A stretch of 64,000 nt of DNA from Dichetophora obliterata (Eukaryota > Arthropoda > Insecta > Diptera > Sciomyzidae), in contig OY986439.1 in assembly GCA_963920525.1 (NCBI GenBank), positions 33,921,819-33,985,818 of the forward strand, given 5' to 3'. Below, one piece after another: positions 22,641 through 33,472 of the stretch (its first letter is position 1; each line of letters opens with the position of its first letter). The notes under the pieces were generated by a model that saw only the letters and a program-made list of their open reading frames with translations, did not search any database and was not told the DNA's origin. Made by a program: the position numbers and the translations under genes.

Positions 22641-23462
22641 TTTATATATATAAAAATGAATGTATGTTTGTTTGTTTGTGTGTCCTGAAAACATTTCTAC
22701 ACCGTTCATCCGATCGCGATGAAACTTTACAAATTGGTTGTTCGCATTCATGCGCAGGTTTAAGTCGTAGTACGGACAGCGTTGGACAGGGGGGCGTGCC
22801 ACCTCCCATACAACCCAAATTTGAGATATAGAATAGCTTTTGAGTTATAGTTCGCACAGCCTCGGAATTCGATATTCGAGCACAATTTGCACATGTCGTT
22901 TTACTGATAACATTTTATGGGCGTAGTACAAGGGGGCGTGGCAACCTACCATAATTTGCGATATCGAATAGCTTTTGAGTTATAGTTCGCACAGCCATGG
23001 AATTCGGTATTCTACCACAATTTACACACGCCGTTCGGGGGGCATGGCACCTCCCATACAACCCAAATTTGCAAGTTGCGATATCGAGTAGCTTTGGAGT
23101 TCTAGGCCGCACACCCTAGGAATTCAGTATTCGACCAAGATTTACACATGCCGTTTCACTGATCAAATTTTATGGGCACTAAACAAGGGGGCGTGGCACC
23201 TCTCATACAACCCAATTTTGCGATATCGAATAGCTTTGGAATTATAGACCGCACAGTCTCGGAATTCAGTATTCGAACTTTATTTACACATGAAATTGTT
23301 TAACTGGTAACATTGTATGGTGTTTAACAAGGGGGCGTGGCACCTCCCATACAACCCAAATTTGAGATATCGATTAGCTTTTGAGTTATAGGTCGCACAG
23401 CCTCGGAATTCAGTATTCGAACTCAATTTACACATGGGTGATTACATTGCTTTTCATCAACA

Positions 23463-24203
23463 CTCTCAACCTGACCCTCTCCGATTTGGTTAAAACTTTG
23501 TATACACGTAGTGTTGGTTACAATTTAGAAAATAAATGTGTAATTTTTAATTTTTTCGAGTGTTTACTGAGTTACGGGTACTCAAAAAATTAAAAAATTC
23601 GGTTTTTTTCTTGAGAACTGATTTTCATTTAATCATAACTTCGGTTAAGTTTGAGACAGAGCAACGATTTTAGATTCATATTAAAGATATTTTCAAAAGG
23701 CTTATTTTATATAATAAAACTTTACAATTTCTCGAATTTCTACGTTATTTTTTTCCATAAAAGTTTAAAAAAAAATATTTTTGTTAAAGTCATTTTTAAA
23801 AATTTTGAAAAAAAATATATATTAATTATTGATAATTTATCTAAGTTCTCTCAAAATTTCAGCCTGGGTCGACAATGGGAACACTATTGAAATAATTTTT
23901 GAAGTAAACTTACCTTAAAATTTAAGCTCAACACAGCAGCTTGCGAGAAAGCAACAAGAACTGAACACACTAAAGAATACCATATGAATCTAAAATCGTT
24001 GCTCTATCTCAAACTAAGCCGAAGTTATGATCAAATGAAAAACAGTCCTTAAGAAAAAAAAAACGAATTTTTTCAATTTTTGAGTACCCGTAACTCTGTA
24101 ACCACTCGAAAAAAAATAAAAATTACAAATTTATTTTCTAATTTGTAGCCAACACTACGTGTATACAAAGTTTAAACCAAATCGGAATGGGTCAGGTTGA
24201 GAA
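23463..24203. repeat. 230-bp inverted repeat inside the Helitron
   Basis: The left arm 23463-23690 begins CTCTCAACCTGACCC and includes CTTTGTATACACGTAGTG and CGATTTTAGATTCATAT. The right arm 23981-24203 is its inverse. The spacer of about 290 bp has no recognisable content. This is probably an independent foldback MITE that landed in the Helitron, since no other arm-like structure in the element matches it. Confidence 0.65.
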
Positions 24204-24208
24204 TTTAC

Positions 24209-24346
24209 TGCATTATTCCGTATCACGAAGAAGCGCACTAACGATGAGAAAGAAACGAGAAGCAATACAATTTTGTATGGAAAAAAGTATTGCTTCTCGT
24301 GTCTTTCTCATCGTTGGTGTGCTTGTTCGTGATACAGAATAATGCA
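24209..24346. repeat. Near-perfect 59-bp-stem hairpin
   Basis: Left arm GCATTATTCCGTATCACGAA ... GAGAAGCAATAC pairs with right arm GTATTGCTTCTCG ... TTCGTGATACAGAATAATGC across an 18-base loop. Few mismatches are seen over about 59 bp. It abuts the right arm of the preceding inverted repeat. It could be a tiny palindromic MITE or, if transcribed, a hairpin RNA precursor. Confidence 0.65.
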
Positions 24347-24459
24347 ATAAATTTTTTTTTTCGAAAAGCAATGGAATCACTCACATGCAGGTTCACTGAT
24401 AACATTTTATGGAAGTTTGGCAACGGGGGCGTGGCAGCAACGCGCCGGGTTTCAGCTAG

Positions 24460-25569
24460 TATTCAAAAAAATTATTGAATACTTAAACTGAATATTTTAT
24501 ATATTAAATTTAATATTTGTATCATTGCATTGAGCAACCGCATTAAAAAATTACCTGGATTCCAATTTGTGGACATGGTTTGTGTATTTAATATCAACAT
24601 CACTACGTGTTAAAGTGTTTAACATCAAAACAAGTATTTATCAGCATAAATAATATCAATACAAACGTGTATATCCGCACTTATAATATTTATGTTTGTT
24701 TTTTATTTATTGTTTATTATTTATTTTATTGTTTATAGAAAACCTCATCAAATTTCACACAAAGTTGTCTGTTACTAGTTGCAATTTCATATATTCCCTT
24801 TCGCTTGTGTATCTTTTTCATCACAGACCACTATTTACTCGCTTATCAGTTACAGAAACACTAGTTTTCGCAAAAGTGAGTATTTTGGAATGAAAAACTG
24901 TGACGTCAGCAAAATTGACTATTTGTCACAATACTTACAGAACCGAGCTAATGACCAACTCCCGCCGACACTGATCCGCCGGATTCCATAATCAGCATGA
25001 TTATGTTTCTTATGTAAATTGATAAAATTATTATATTTAAACTGCGTTATTCTTTATTTATAACACGTTTTATTATTTTTCCACTGCTTTGCATATTCAC
25101 TCGTTTTGTTTTAACAGCTGATAAGCTGTTTTTTCAAAGTTCGTTTTGCGGATCGGTATTGCAGTGCATTCGATCGGATTCAACAATAGGTTTTTTCGGA
25201 AAGTGAAGGGAGTGCGGAACGGATTTTTTCCGCCAGATTCGATCCGCCGAATTCCACAATCAGCATGATTGTTGTTCTCACTAAACGTTTCTATAAAAAT
25301 CAAATCTACTCTGCTTTCTACTTTGCTTTGCTTAAAAAAAAAAATGACTCCCACCTCATTTTTTGCCCCTTAGAACATTCACCTCTCAACTTCATCAATG
25401 CATCTACAACAATTTCAGCGTATTGACCGCTGCTGTACTTTCTAACGCTGACTATGCTTTTGCGATGTTGTTGTTTTTATTGTTGTATATTCATGTGTTG
25501 TATATGTAGTTACATGAAATACATTTTAAAAATAGTATCTATATTCACACTTTAATACCCAAGTACATA
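24460..25569. other. AT-rich DNA with a short direct repeat
   Basis: GATCCGCCGGATTCCATAAT plus CAGCATGATT at about 24973 recurs with changes at about 25241 (GATCCGCCGAATTCCACAAT), 268 bp apart. No gene is recognised. Confidence 0.4.
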
Positions 25570-25570
25570 C

Positions 25571-25912
25571 CCCAGCAAGCCAGCCAAGAAAGTAATCGAT
25601 GTTACTTTGATATCGTTACGATATCTTATTAAATCAAAAATTGTTTACAGAGAAGTGAAGGCGGACAGAAATATTATATTTAAATGAAATAACATTCTGC
25701 TTCAGGTGGGATATGAACCGAAGTTTTTGGCGTACGGGCAACGCACATAATCACTATGACACGGCCGGCCGCCACAATAATAGTAAGGATACATATTGAC
25801 ATTTTATTCAATCACAATATCGTTTCATATATTTTTTTAAAATCGTTAACAATTCAAATTATCGCTTTTACAACACATCTCGATATCGAAACATATCATT
25901 TGGTTTGCTGGG
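25571..25912. mobile_element. Possible 342-bp TIR element
   Basis: The left end CCCAGCAAGCCA and the right end, inverse of CCCAGCAAACCA, match at 11 of 12 bases. Subterminal GATATCG motifs occur at both ends. Flanking TAC and TAA only partly match. It encloses the SINE-like segment at 25705-25777. Confidence 0.4.
25705..25777 (-). repeat. tRNA-derived SINE-like relic
   Basis: Read on the minus strand, GTGTCATAGTGATTATG resembles an RNA polymerase III A box, and GGTTCATATCC (25709-25719) matches the B-box consensus GGTTCGANTCC at 9 of 11 positions. The two are about 40 bases apart, which is tRNA-like spacing. The 3' side lacks a clear body and tail. No acceptor-stem pairing is convincing, so it is not called a tRNA gene. 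Confidence 0.45.
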
Positions 25913-26424
25913 TAACCAGTTGTTTTAATGTAAAATGTAGGTGTTTTCAAATTGTGTTTAGTTTTCGTATTTTTTTTTTTTTATTCTAATCAAAAAATAT
26001 GTATATTCAGTTTTCGTAAATGCCAAAATTGAATTTGAAGGCCAAAGAAACACGATTTTGTTCAAACTTTTTTTTTGTTTTCTCTGATTAATGTGCGGAA
26101 TTGTAGTCAAATTTGAAAATTGACATAACTCGAAATATTTGTTTAGAATATTAGATAGAAAACAAAACAAAACAATAATTGTGAGCAATTTGCAATATTT
26201 TAAAACAATTTTTTTTTGCATATGGATGTTTGAGATTCAATTCTTCGATGGGTTATTAATTTTTATTTATTTATAAAGTTATATAATTACTTAATTCCCA
26301 TTATGTTCTTTCAAAACATTTCATAACATAAAATTTTGAAAAAATCGAAATTTTTTTATTGTTTAAAAGATGCTTCAGGGTCTTGAAAATAATACTCCAA
26401 GAGATAGAATCCAGCAAAAGTGTC
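25913..26424. other. AT-rich spacer
   Basis: Poly-T and poly-A runs and short chance frames only. Confidence 0.4.
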
Positions 26425-26603
26425 TAAGGCTGTGTGCGAATTGATCTAAATGCGACCTAAACTAAATAGTGTCGATAATGCAGTGGTTCCTTATTTAGGA
26501 AGCATTTAGGTAGCTCGAGAATTTCATAAATTATTTAGGAAGCACTGCCTTATCGACCCAATTTAGTTAAGGTCGCATTTAGATCAATTCGCACACAGCC
26601 TAA
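26425..26603. mobile_element. Palindromic TAA-flanked MITE, 173 bp
   Basis: The element 26428-26600 lies between TAA (26425-26427) and TAA (26601-26603). GGCTGTGTGCGAATTGATCT at the left is perfectly mirrored at the right, and the pairing continues through AAATGCGACC with minor changes. The TAA duplication and G-rich ends fit PIF/Harbinger MITEs. The perfect ends suggest a recent insertion. Confidence 0.85.
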
Positions 26604-27621
26604 ATGCCCAAATTTTCCATTCTGCGATTAGAGGTATATGAAAATCTTATACGAATTTTTAGTACTTAAAACTTTAAACGCGTTTTTATCGAAACCAGGT
26701 TTTATGAGACGGCCGGACACATAACCCTAGCAAATCTTCATCGATCGATTTGAAATTTTGAGAGTATATTCAAAATACCTTTATCTATTGACACACGTAA
26801 GATATTTTTATATTGCTTACTTTTTGGTTTATAAATAATTTTGCGACCTTTTTTTTTTGAGAAAATTGTAACTGTTTTGTTCGATCACTCATTATTTCGC
26901 AAAAATCAATATATCGAAAAAATCCTAAGTGTGTCAATAGCTGTTGATGTTAGAAACTGACCAAATTTTGTTTTTAGTTCCAGATCAAAAACTAAGGACG
27001 TTAGGTTTCCGGCCATGGACCCCTTCAAACATATGCTGTACAGCCGCCATTTTCTAATGAAATTTTTTAAACAAATTACATTTTGTTTATCAATCCTCAT
27101 ATTATAACACGTACTTTAAATATTTTTGATTGATCTCTTCATTGAGCCGAAATTCAATCATTTAAAATACTCCTATTTTTCGTGAGTTTCTTAGGTCTCC
27201 CCCACAAATTTATAAAATTTATAATTGTGTTCAAATGTATACGGTACTGGGGTCCTCCTCTGTAATGCGATGCAAAAGTGACACTGCTCGAACTCGAAGT
27301 AATGGTACTCTGTAATCTGAAATTTCCGACTTTTGCATTTCAATTTATCCCTTTCCGCGAATGTCAAAGTTACACGATTTTCGGAAATTTTGTTTGACAG
27401 ATAGTCAGTGGCTTGCGCAGTAGAGAAAAATAAATTAAAAAAACGAGTGTGCTTTAGACCACACAACTGAAGTAAAACTTTTTTAGCTCCATCTTTATGT
27501 ATGTACTAGTATTCTCCGGCAGACATTGTCCTGCCACAGACCGCCTTACTGCCATATACAAAAATGTCAAGAAGTGCTAAATATATTTATCATTTTAAGT
27601 ATAGTTGCTGAAAGTAACCAT
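26604..27621. other. AT-rich DNA, no gene recognised
   Basis: A 91-codon minus frame at 27191-27466 has mixed composition but no domain I recognise and no supporting context, so I leave it unannotated. The stretch ends at the (TAAG)n tail of the RTE element. Confidence 0.4.
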
Positions 27622-27671
27622 TACTTACTTACTTACTTAGTTGGCGCTACAACCGTATGTCGGTCTTGGCC

Positions 27672-28877
27672 TCATCTAAGAATTTGCGCCAGCCATTTGT
27701 CTTTCGCTTGCTGGCGCCAGTTGGAAATTCCAAGCTTCGTCAGGTTGTCCTCTACTTTGTCTTTCCAACGAAGATGCGGTCGTCCTCTTCTGCGTTGACC
27801 GCCGCTGGGTACCGAATCGAATGTTTTCTTCACTGGAGCATCGTCTTTCATGCGCTGAACATGACCAAGCCAGCGAAGCCGCTCGATTTTAATGCGCTTG
27901 ACTATGTCGATGTCAGCGTACAGCTCATACAGTTCATCATTCCACCGTATTCGGTACTCGCCATTGACGCAGATTGGTCCGTAGATCTTATGAAGCATCT
28001 TTCCCTCGAATGCTCCTAAAGTCTTTTCATCTAAACTGCTCAGCGTCCAGGTTTGTGATGCGTAAAGTAGGACGGGCATGATGAGCGATTTATAGAGCGT
28101 GATTTTCGTTCGTCGAGAGAGGGCTCTGCTTCTCAATTGCCTACTGAGCCCAAAGTAACACCTGTTGGCAAGAGTTATTCTTCGTTTGATCTCAATGCTG
28201 ACGTCGTTGGTTGAATTAATGCTGGATCCCAGATAAACGAAGTTCTTCACAACCTCGAAGGAGGTATTGTCAACGGTAACGTGGGTTCCAAGACGCTGGG
28301 ACTGTTTGTTTGTTGACACCAAGTATTTCGTCTTATCTGCATTCACTGACAGACCCATTCGACTTGACTCTCTTTCTAATCTGGAAAATGCTGCACTGAC
28401 TTCGCGCGTATTATGGCCAATGATATCTATGTCATCAGCATACGCAAGCAGCATAACACTCTTGTAGAATATTGTGCCACTACGTCTCAGATCAGCAGCT
28501 CGGATGATCTTTTCCATCATTAGGTTGAAAAAGTCGCACGATAAGGAATCACCTTGTCTGAAACCTCGTTTGGTAATAAATGGTGGGGAGAGGTCCTTCC
28601 CGATTTTAACTGCGCTGCTGGTGTTGCTCAGTGTCATCCTGCAAAGTCGTATTAGTTTTGCAGGAATACCAAATTCAGACATGGTGGAGTACAGGTGCTT
28701 CCTTATTGGGCTGTCGAAGGCGGCTTTGTAGTCGACAAAAAGATGGTGGGTGTCGACTTGTTTTTCTTGAGTCTTCTCCAAGATTTGTCGTAGCGTGAAA
28801 ATCTGGTCGATGGTGGACTTTCCAGGTCTGAAGCCACACTGATAAGGTCCGATCAGTTCGTTTACAATGGGCTTCAA
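27672..28877 (-). pseudogene. RTE LINE: reverse transcriptase, downstream part
   Basis: This continues the RTE polyprotein in another frame and is 401 codons long. The first Met (28877) is internal: in RTE proteins the sequence LLNIAYKVLSSVLCERL precedes it, and this is present in frame in the DNA immediately upstream. RT motifs are FRPGKSTIDQI, FVDYKAAFDS (first catalytic Asp, residue 49), RGFRQGDSLS and LLAYADDIDIIG (residues 144-154, catalytic DD). A thumb and a C-terminal region with WLGHVQRMKDD, GGQRRRGRPHLRWKD and WRQQAKDKW follow, all typical of RTE C-termini. No stop interrupts it. With the upstream part it would form one protein of about 1000 residues. Plus-strand frames in 27526-30570 are antisense shadows. 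Confidence 0.88.
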
Positions 28878-28917
28878 TCTTTCACATAAAACGCTCGACA
28901 GGACCTTATATGCGATA

Positions 28918-30681
28918 TTAAGAAGGATGCGATATTATTATCCCACGGTAATTGGCACAGATAGTGGGATCGCTTTTCTTGTGGATTGGGCAGAGCACAC
29001 TGATATTCCAATCGTTCGGAATGCACTCTTCCGACCATATTCTGCATAGAAGCTCGTGAATGAATTTAAGTAGAGCTTCGCCTCCATTCTTAAACAGCTC
29101 AGCAGGTAAGCCATCAGCTCCCGCGGCTTTGTTATTTTTAAGCCGAGCTATAGCTGTCAGAACTTCATCATAGTCGGGCAGCGGAACCTCGACGCTGTCA
29201 TCCGCAATTGGGGTTTCCGGAATATCATCTCTATTGGCGGGATTGTTGTCAGCGTCGCCATTTAGAAGCTTAGAGAAGTGTTCCCTCCATAACGTCCGTG
29301 TTCTCTGGACATCTGTCACTAGATTCCCGTTTTCATCCTTGCAGGAAGAGGCCCCGGTTTTAAAACCATCGGCAAGGCGTCTTATTTTTTCGAAAAATTT
29401 TCGGGCCTCATTCCTGTCACCATACATCTCAATCTTCTCCTGCTCGCGCTTTTCTGCCTCTCTTTTTTTCCGCCTTAAAATATGTCTCTCTTCCCTCCTC
29501 TTTTCTTTGTATCGCTCCTTAGCAGCGCGCGTTACAACCGACTGCAGGGTGGCTTTGTAGGCGGCGTCTTTCTCTGCAGTGGCGTCGCGACACTCCTGGT
29601 CGTACCACTGGTTTCGGCGAGGGCGTTGGTAGCCAATCACCTCTTCAGCAGCCGCACGCATGGAGCTGGAAATGTGTGTCCACTGCGCGCATATATCATC
29701 GATTGGAGGAGTGCTTTGAAGCAGGAGTGAGAGTCGAGTGGCGAAAGCATCGGCTGTCTGTTTCGATTGCAGCTTGTCGACGTCTAGCTTTCTCCATGTA
29801 GGGTTGCGTGTTTTCTTAGCTGCGCACAGACGTGTACGGATCTTGGCTGCAACAAGATAGTGATCCGAGTCAATGTTTGCACCACGGATCGTGCGTACAT
29901 CCAATACACTGCAAGAGTGCCTTCCGTCGATCAAAACGTGATCAATTTGATTTTTTGTTTTTTGATCAGGGGACATCCAGGTGGCTTTATGAATATTGAG
30001 ATGCTTGAATCTAGTGCTACTTACGACCATGTTTCGTGCTGCGGCGAAGTCAATCAGCCTCATTCCTTTATCGGAGGTGTTGTCGTGGAGGCTGAACTTT
30101 CCGACTGTTGGACCAAAAATATTTTCCTTGCCCACCTTAGCGTTGAAGTCACCAAGCACGATTTTTACGTCGTGGCGGGGGCAGCGCTCGTAAGCATTTT
30201 CAAGGCGCTCGTAGAAAATTTCCTTGATCTCATCGTCCTTGTCTTCTGTCGGAGTGTGCGCACATATTAGGCTTATATTGAAAAATCGAACCTTGATGCG
30301 GATTATGGCAAGTCGTTCGTTCACAGGTGTGAATCGCAGGACGCGGGGCCGTAGTCTCTTGCCAACTACAAATCCGCATCCAAACTCGTGCTTCTCCGCA
30401 TGGCCGCTGTAGTAGATATCACAGGGTGCATGCCGAATGCAACCCTGTCCCTTCCATCGCATTTCTTGGATAGCAGTGATATCAGCTTTGTATTTTTCCA
30501 AGACATCAGTCAGTTGGATAGAGGCACCTTCCCAATTAAGGGTTCGGAAATTCCAGGTGCATATCCGTAAATCATTATCAGTTTTTCGTTTGCGGTAGTC
30601 GTCATCAGATTTGGGGATCATTTTTCTTCTTTTCTTATATGTTTCTTTTGTAGTTTTTGACAAATTTTCATGTTTAATCAC
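28918..30681 (-). pseudogene. RTE LINE: AP-endonuclease and N-terminal RT part
   Basis: A 587-codon frame starts at the ATG at 30681. After a basic N-terminus it carries an apurinic-endonuclease-type domain (about residues 37-280), which nicks target DNA to prime reverse transcription. Visible motifs are TWNFRTLN (N44), IQEMRW (E73), CAHTPTED, VLGDFNAKVG (D178, N180), QIDHVL (D247) and DSDHYL (D273, H274), so the nuclease residues are all present. A Lys/Arg/Glu-rich linker follows (about 380-430), then the RT start with ARLKNNKAAGADGLPAELFK and ANYRGI. The frame is lost right after ANYRGI at about 28930. Fly gene sets often list such proteins as craniofacial development protein 2-like, although they are transposon proteins. 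Confidence 0.88.
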
Positions 30682-30700
30682 TCATTTAGAAGAAAAATTA

Positions 30701-31429
30701 AAAGTGATACGTAACAATCTTCTTTAAATTTAAAAAAAAAACTTTTGCCCATATAAATCAGATTTTCAACATTAAATTCACTTGTGGCACGTTTTTACAT
30801 CAATATTTTTTATGAATATTTCCCAATTTACTTCTGTTTTGTAAAGAAATAAAACTCTGTTCCGTTATTTATTACTTCTGAAAACAAATAGGGACCACTC
30901 TAATATAAGCATGCATGCGCCGTCATCTAAAAAGATGATATATTTCCTGAAATAGATGAATTGGATCACAATTCTTCTTAAAATTGACTGAGTGTATTCT
31001 TTTGTGAAATATAATTTTTTCACGCAATATTTCTTTCGAGAACGTTTTCCGAAATGTTTGCTGCTGACTGCTGGTCTTCGCAGCTGAGTTTATTACATTG
31101 ACAGAGGAATGAAAACGAATTTCAAATCGCTTTCTTAGACCATATAACATGGAATCAATAATTTCTAAAAACACGTTGACTACATAATATTTTTCCATGT
31201 CAGACTCAATTTTCAGCGATCGGTTACAAGTAAATTTGAATGGAATTCCTATACAACATTTCTAAATTTAAAATTCCAGTAGGAATTTTTTCATCTGAAC
31301 ATTTATTTTTAATTTATTCTTATACGATATTCTTAATTTGGTGGCCCCCTTCAGGTGCGGGGCTCGAGCCCCTTCTACCCCTCCTCTGATAGGGCCTGGC
31401 TGCAGGTAATTCTCAATGCTTTGTGCTGT
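30701..31429. other. Spacer with a GC-rich patch
   Basis: Mostly AT-rich. At 31340-31410 a GC-rich patch (GGGGCTCGAGCCCC palindrome) precedes the Transib relic and may be non-coding element sequence. No gene is recognised. Confidence 0.4.
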
Positions 31430-31728
31430 AGAGAAAAAGTAAATGCCGATAAATTAGGAGAATATGCCGCAACAACTGCAAATTTTCTGCAGCAAAAACA
31501 TCCTGAAAAAACTTATGCCTACCGTTCATAAAGTGCTGCTACACGGTAAAAGTATTATAGAATATTAATATTTACCAATTGGAGAATTGTCAGAAGAAGC
31601 GCAAGAATCCAAAAATAAGGAATACAAAAAATGCAGACATCTAAATACATGCAAAATTTCACGAAAGCGACAGAACGAGGACCTTTTCAACATGCTAGCA
31701 GCCTCATCGGACCCAAAAATTTATTTTC
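31430..31728 (+). pseudogene. Transib-like transposase C-terminal remnant
   Basis: From about 31515 one frame encodes MPTVHKVLLHGKSIIEY, a stop, then YLPIGELSEEAQESKNKEYK and CKISRKRQNEDLF ... SSDPKI. The core SEEAQES-NKEYKK-R-N-C-K-SR resembles the C-terminal part of Transib transposases. It also aligns in pattern with the RAG1 segment around its catalytic glutamate ([20 protein letters not shown]). A neighbouring frame upstream (31433-31512) reads VNADKLGEYAATTANF, so at least one frameshift and one stop are present. The relic is cut off at 31728 by the TAA-flanked element at 31732. The catalytic Glu codon is in the surviving piece; the two Asp residues are not seen in the window. Confidence 0.6.
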
Positions 31729-32896
31729 TAACTGTGGGTTTAGACCGCCTGAACGTACGAAAAATTTATCGCGAACAATTTATTGCAATAAATTCTTCGT
31801 TCGGCGTACTGTTTAGACCGCACGAACATCAATCGCGAACAAACATTGGCCGCCATCTTGTACGTTCAGGCGGTGTAAACAGCAATTTGTGCATTTGGCA
31901 GAACATCAATAAATACAGGGTTTATTACTCCTTATTTTTATATTAGTACTAAAACTTATACTCCGTTTCTCAACAACAAATGGTTTGCCACTCCATAACA
32001 AATATTACTCGAATTAGTTATTATAAAAAAGACGTGTGTTTAACTTAAGGGCCCATTTAAGTTTTTCAACGAACAAAAATTAAATGTTCTCACATTTTTC
32101 GTTTGTCAATAAATTTCGTAAATTCTAAGTCAATTAAATAAAAATTGCTACCAAATTGTATGCACTTGTTAAGCAAATACAATTGGTACTTTTAGCCGTC
32201 CGATTTTTATTTTAGAGAAATACTTTTTATGTTATATTTTTAAGGAATCGCTTTTAGTCACAAATCGATTTTCAACTATCTTTTTAGTTAATATCCACAT
32301 TTTTCTAAAATCTTCGATTAAAAACTCAAAAAGTTTCAGCAGAACCTAAAACTTTTTTTATTTTATTTGAACAACTCTTTCGTGGACTCCTGCTATATTA
32401 AATAATATTTGCTATCCATAAACTTAAAAATTTGCATTAAAAGTTATATAGTTATTAAAAAAAAATTACCTGAAATAAAAAGTCGCTTTAAAATTAAACT
32501 TCAAATATAGGGTTTTTCGCTTAAAAAACTTGAATTGGCCCTTTACACAACACAATCATATTGCAGCGAAAGTTAACAGAACACTTTAAAAAATATAAAA
32601 CTAAATTAATACATATTTTAGTACTTTTCATAAATTATTCTCTAAAGCTACTCCTCTTTGCACCTTTTCCGTTTTTAAACACAGCGCAACACCGGATTCG
32701 CCCAAAAAGATCGAAGCTTGTTCGATCAGAGCGAACGAAGGAATCTTCGTTCGTTCGCCCTAATTTACTGTTTACACCGGGCAAACAACGTTCGCGATAA
32801 ATTTATAGCGAACACTGTTCGTTCGAGCAAAGTGTTTTAACCGAGTGAACGAACGAGGTTTCTTTCGTTCGATCAGGCGGTCTAAACGCACAGTAA
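31729..32896. mobile_element. 1.16-kb TIR element with TAA duplication
   Basis: The element 31732-32893 is flanked by TAA (31729-31731) and TAA (32894-32896). Left CTGTGGGTTTAGACCGCCTG matches the inverse right end CTGTGCGTTTAGACCGCCTG at 19 of 20 bases. Subterminal GAACG/CGTTC and TTTATCGCGAAC modules repeat in both ends (31770-31880 and 32700-32880). The middle is AT-rich and non-coding. Ends and target fit PIF/Harbinger. It interrupts the Transib relic, so it is younger. Confidence 0.75.
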
Positions 32897-33351
32897 GACA
32901 TGTCAGATAAGATAAAGAGCTAAAAAATATGACTCTCTAAAATTATGTTAAATTATATGTAAAAAATTAATTAAAAAAATGTATAAAATATTTTTGAAAA
33001 AAATTTTTAAAATTTAGTTCCATCGACATTCCAAAATAAAAGTTTTATAGGACAGTTTTATTAAAGTGGGCGGATCACGCCCTTTTCGCATAATGATTTT
33101 AACTGATAATATAAAATTGTTTGCCAATTATTTTTGAAATATGAAGTACAAGCCGAAAGTTATGGCTGCTAAAATAGTTTCTGAAGTGGTACTTCTATGG
33201 GAGGTAGGAGTGGACATTAACCGATCACGCTCAGTAATAAGTAGGCTATGGAGATAGGTATTCCATATACCAAGTTTCAATCTTGTAGCTTTATTCGTTT
33301 GTCCGTAATCGCGTTTTCAAGGAAATGTCAGACAGGCAGACGGACTGATAG
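32897..33351. other. AT-rich DNA, no gene recognised
   Basis: A phrase GTGGGCGGATCACGCCC (about 33066) and an ATACCAAGTTTCAATCTTGTAGC phrase (about 33267) resemble common insect dispersed repeats. No boundaries are found. Confidence 0.4.
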
Positions 33352-33472
33352 ACTCAAGAAGTGAAGCTGACTAAAAATTTATACACATCTATACCGGAGA
33401 CATATTAATCAACTCAGGGAGTGTCACTGATCATAAATATATACATATGTCTCTACTGGAGACGTCTTATTT
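33352..33472. repeat. About 60-bp tandem duplication
   Basis: Two diverged units share ACTCA(A/G)G, A(A/G)TG, CTGA, TAAA, TATATACA and the ACTGGAGAC or ACCGGAGAC end. The preceding GACAGGCAGACGGACTGATAG matches the general style of dispersed fly repeats. Confidence 0.45.

Larger units (their letters stand above)
22641..24459 (+). mobile_element. Helitron-like element with internal repeats
   Basis: The 5' region TTTATATATATAAAAATGAAT, followed by TGTTTGTTTG and CCGTTCATCCGATCGCGATG, is the usual lead of insect non-autonomous Helitrons, although the expected TC start reads TT here. The 3' end is GCGCCGGGTTTCAGCTAG followed by T (24456-24460), a good CTAG-T Helitron terminus. Inside are 4-5 imperfect units of about 145 bp (22720-23440), each with GGGGGCGTGGCACCTCCC and TGCGATATCGAATAGCTTT, plus a 230-bp inverted repeat and a hairpin. 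No Rep/helicase coding region is present. Short frames at 22642-23112 are repeat products. Confidence 0.6.
27622..30700 (-). mobile_element. RTE-clade LINE retrotransposon, near full length
   Basis: On the minus strand this has endonuclease, then reverse transcriptase, a short 3' region, and a terminal (TAAG)4 repeat at 27624-27640. RTE elements have one long ORF and end in short tandem repeats rather than poly-A, which fits. The 5' boundary is uncertain, placed just upstream of the start codon at 30681. No target-site duplication could be identified. A small duplication near 28900-28935 splits the single ORF into two frames. Confidence 0.8.

Noticed and set aside
24973..25278. Short direct repeat GATCCGCCG...CAGCATGATT as possible element ends
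   Set aside because: Direct rather than inverted, no duplication, and too short to assign.
27526..30570. Many plus-strand frames of 60-136 codons
   Set aside because: They are antisense to the RTE endonuclease and reverse transcriptase.
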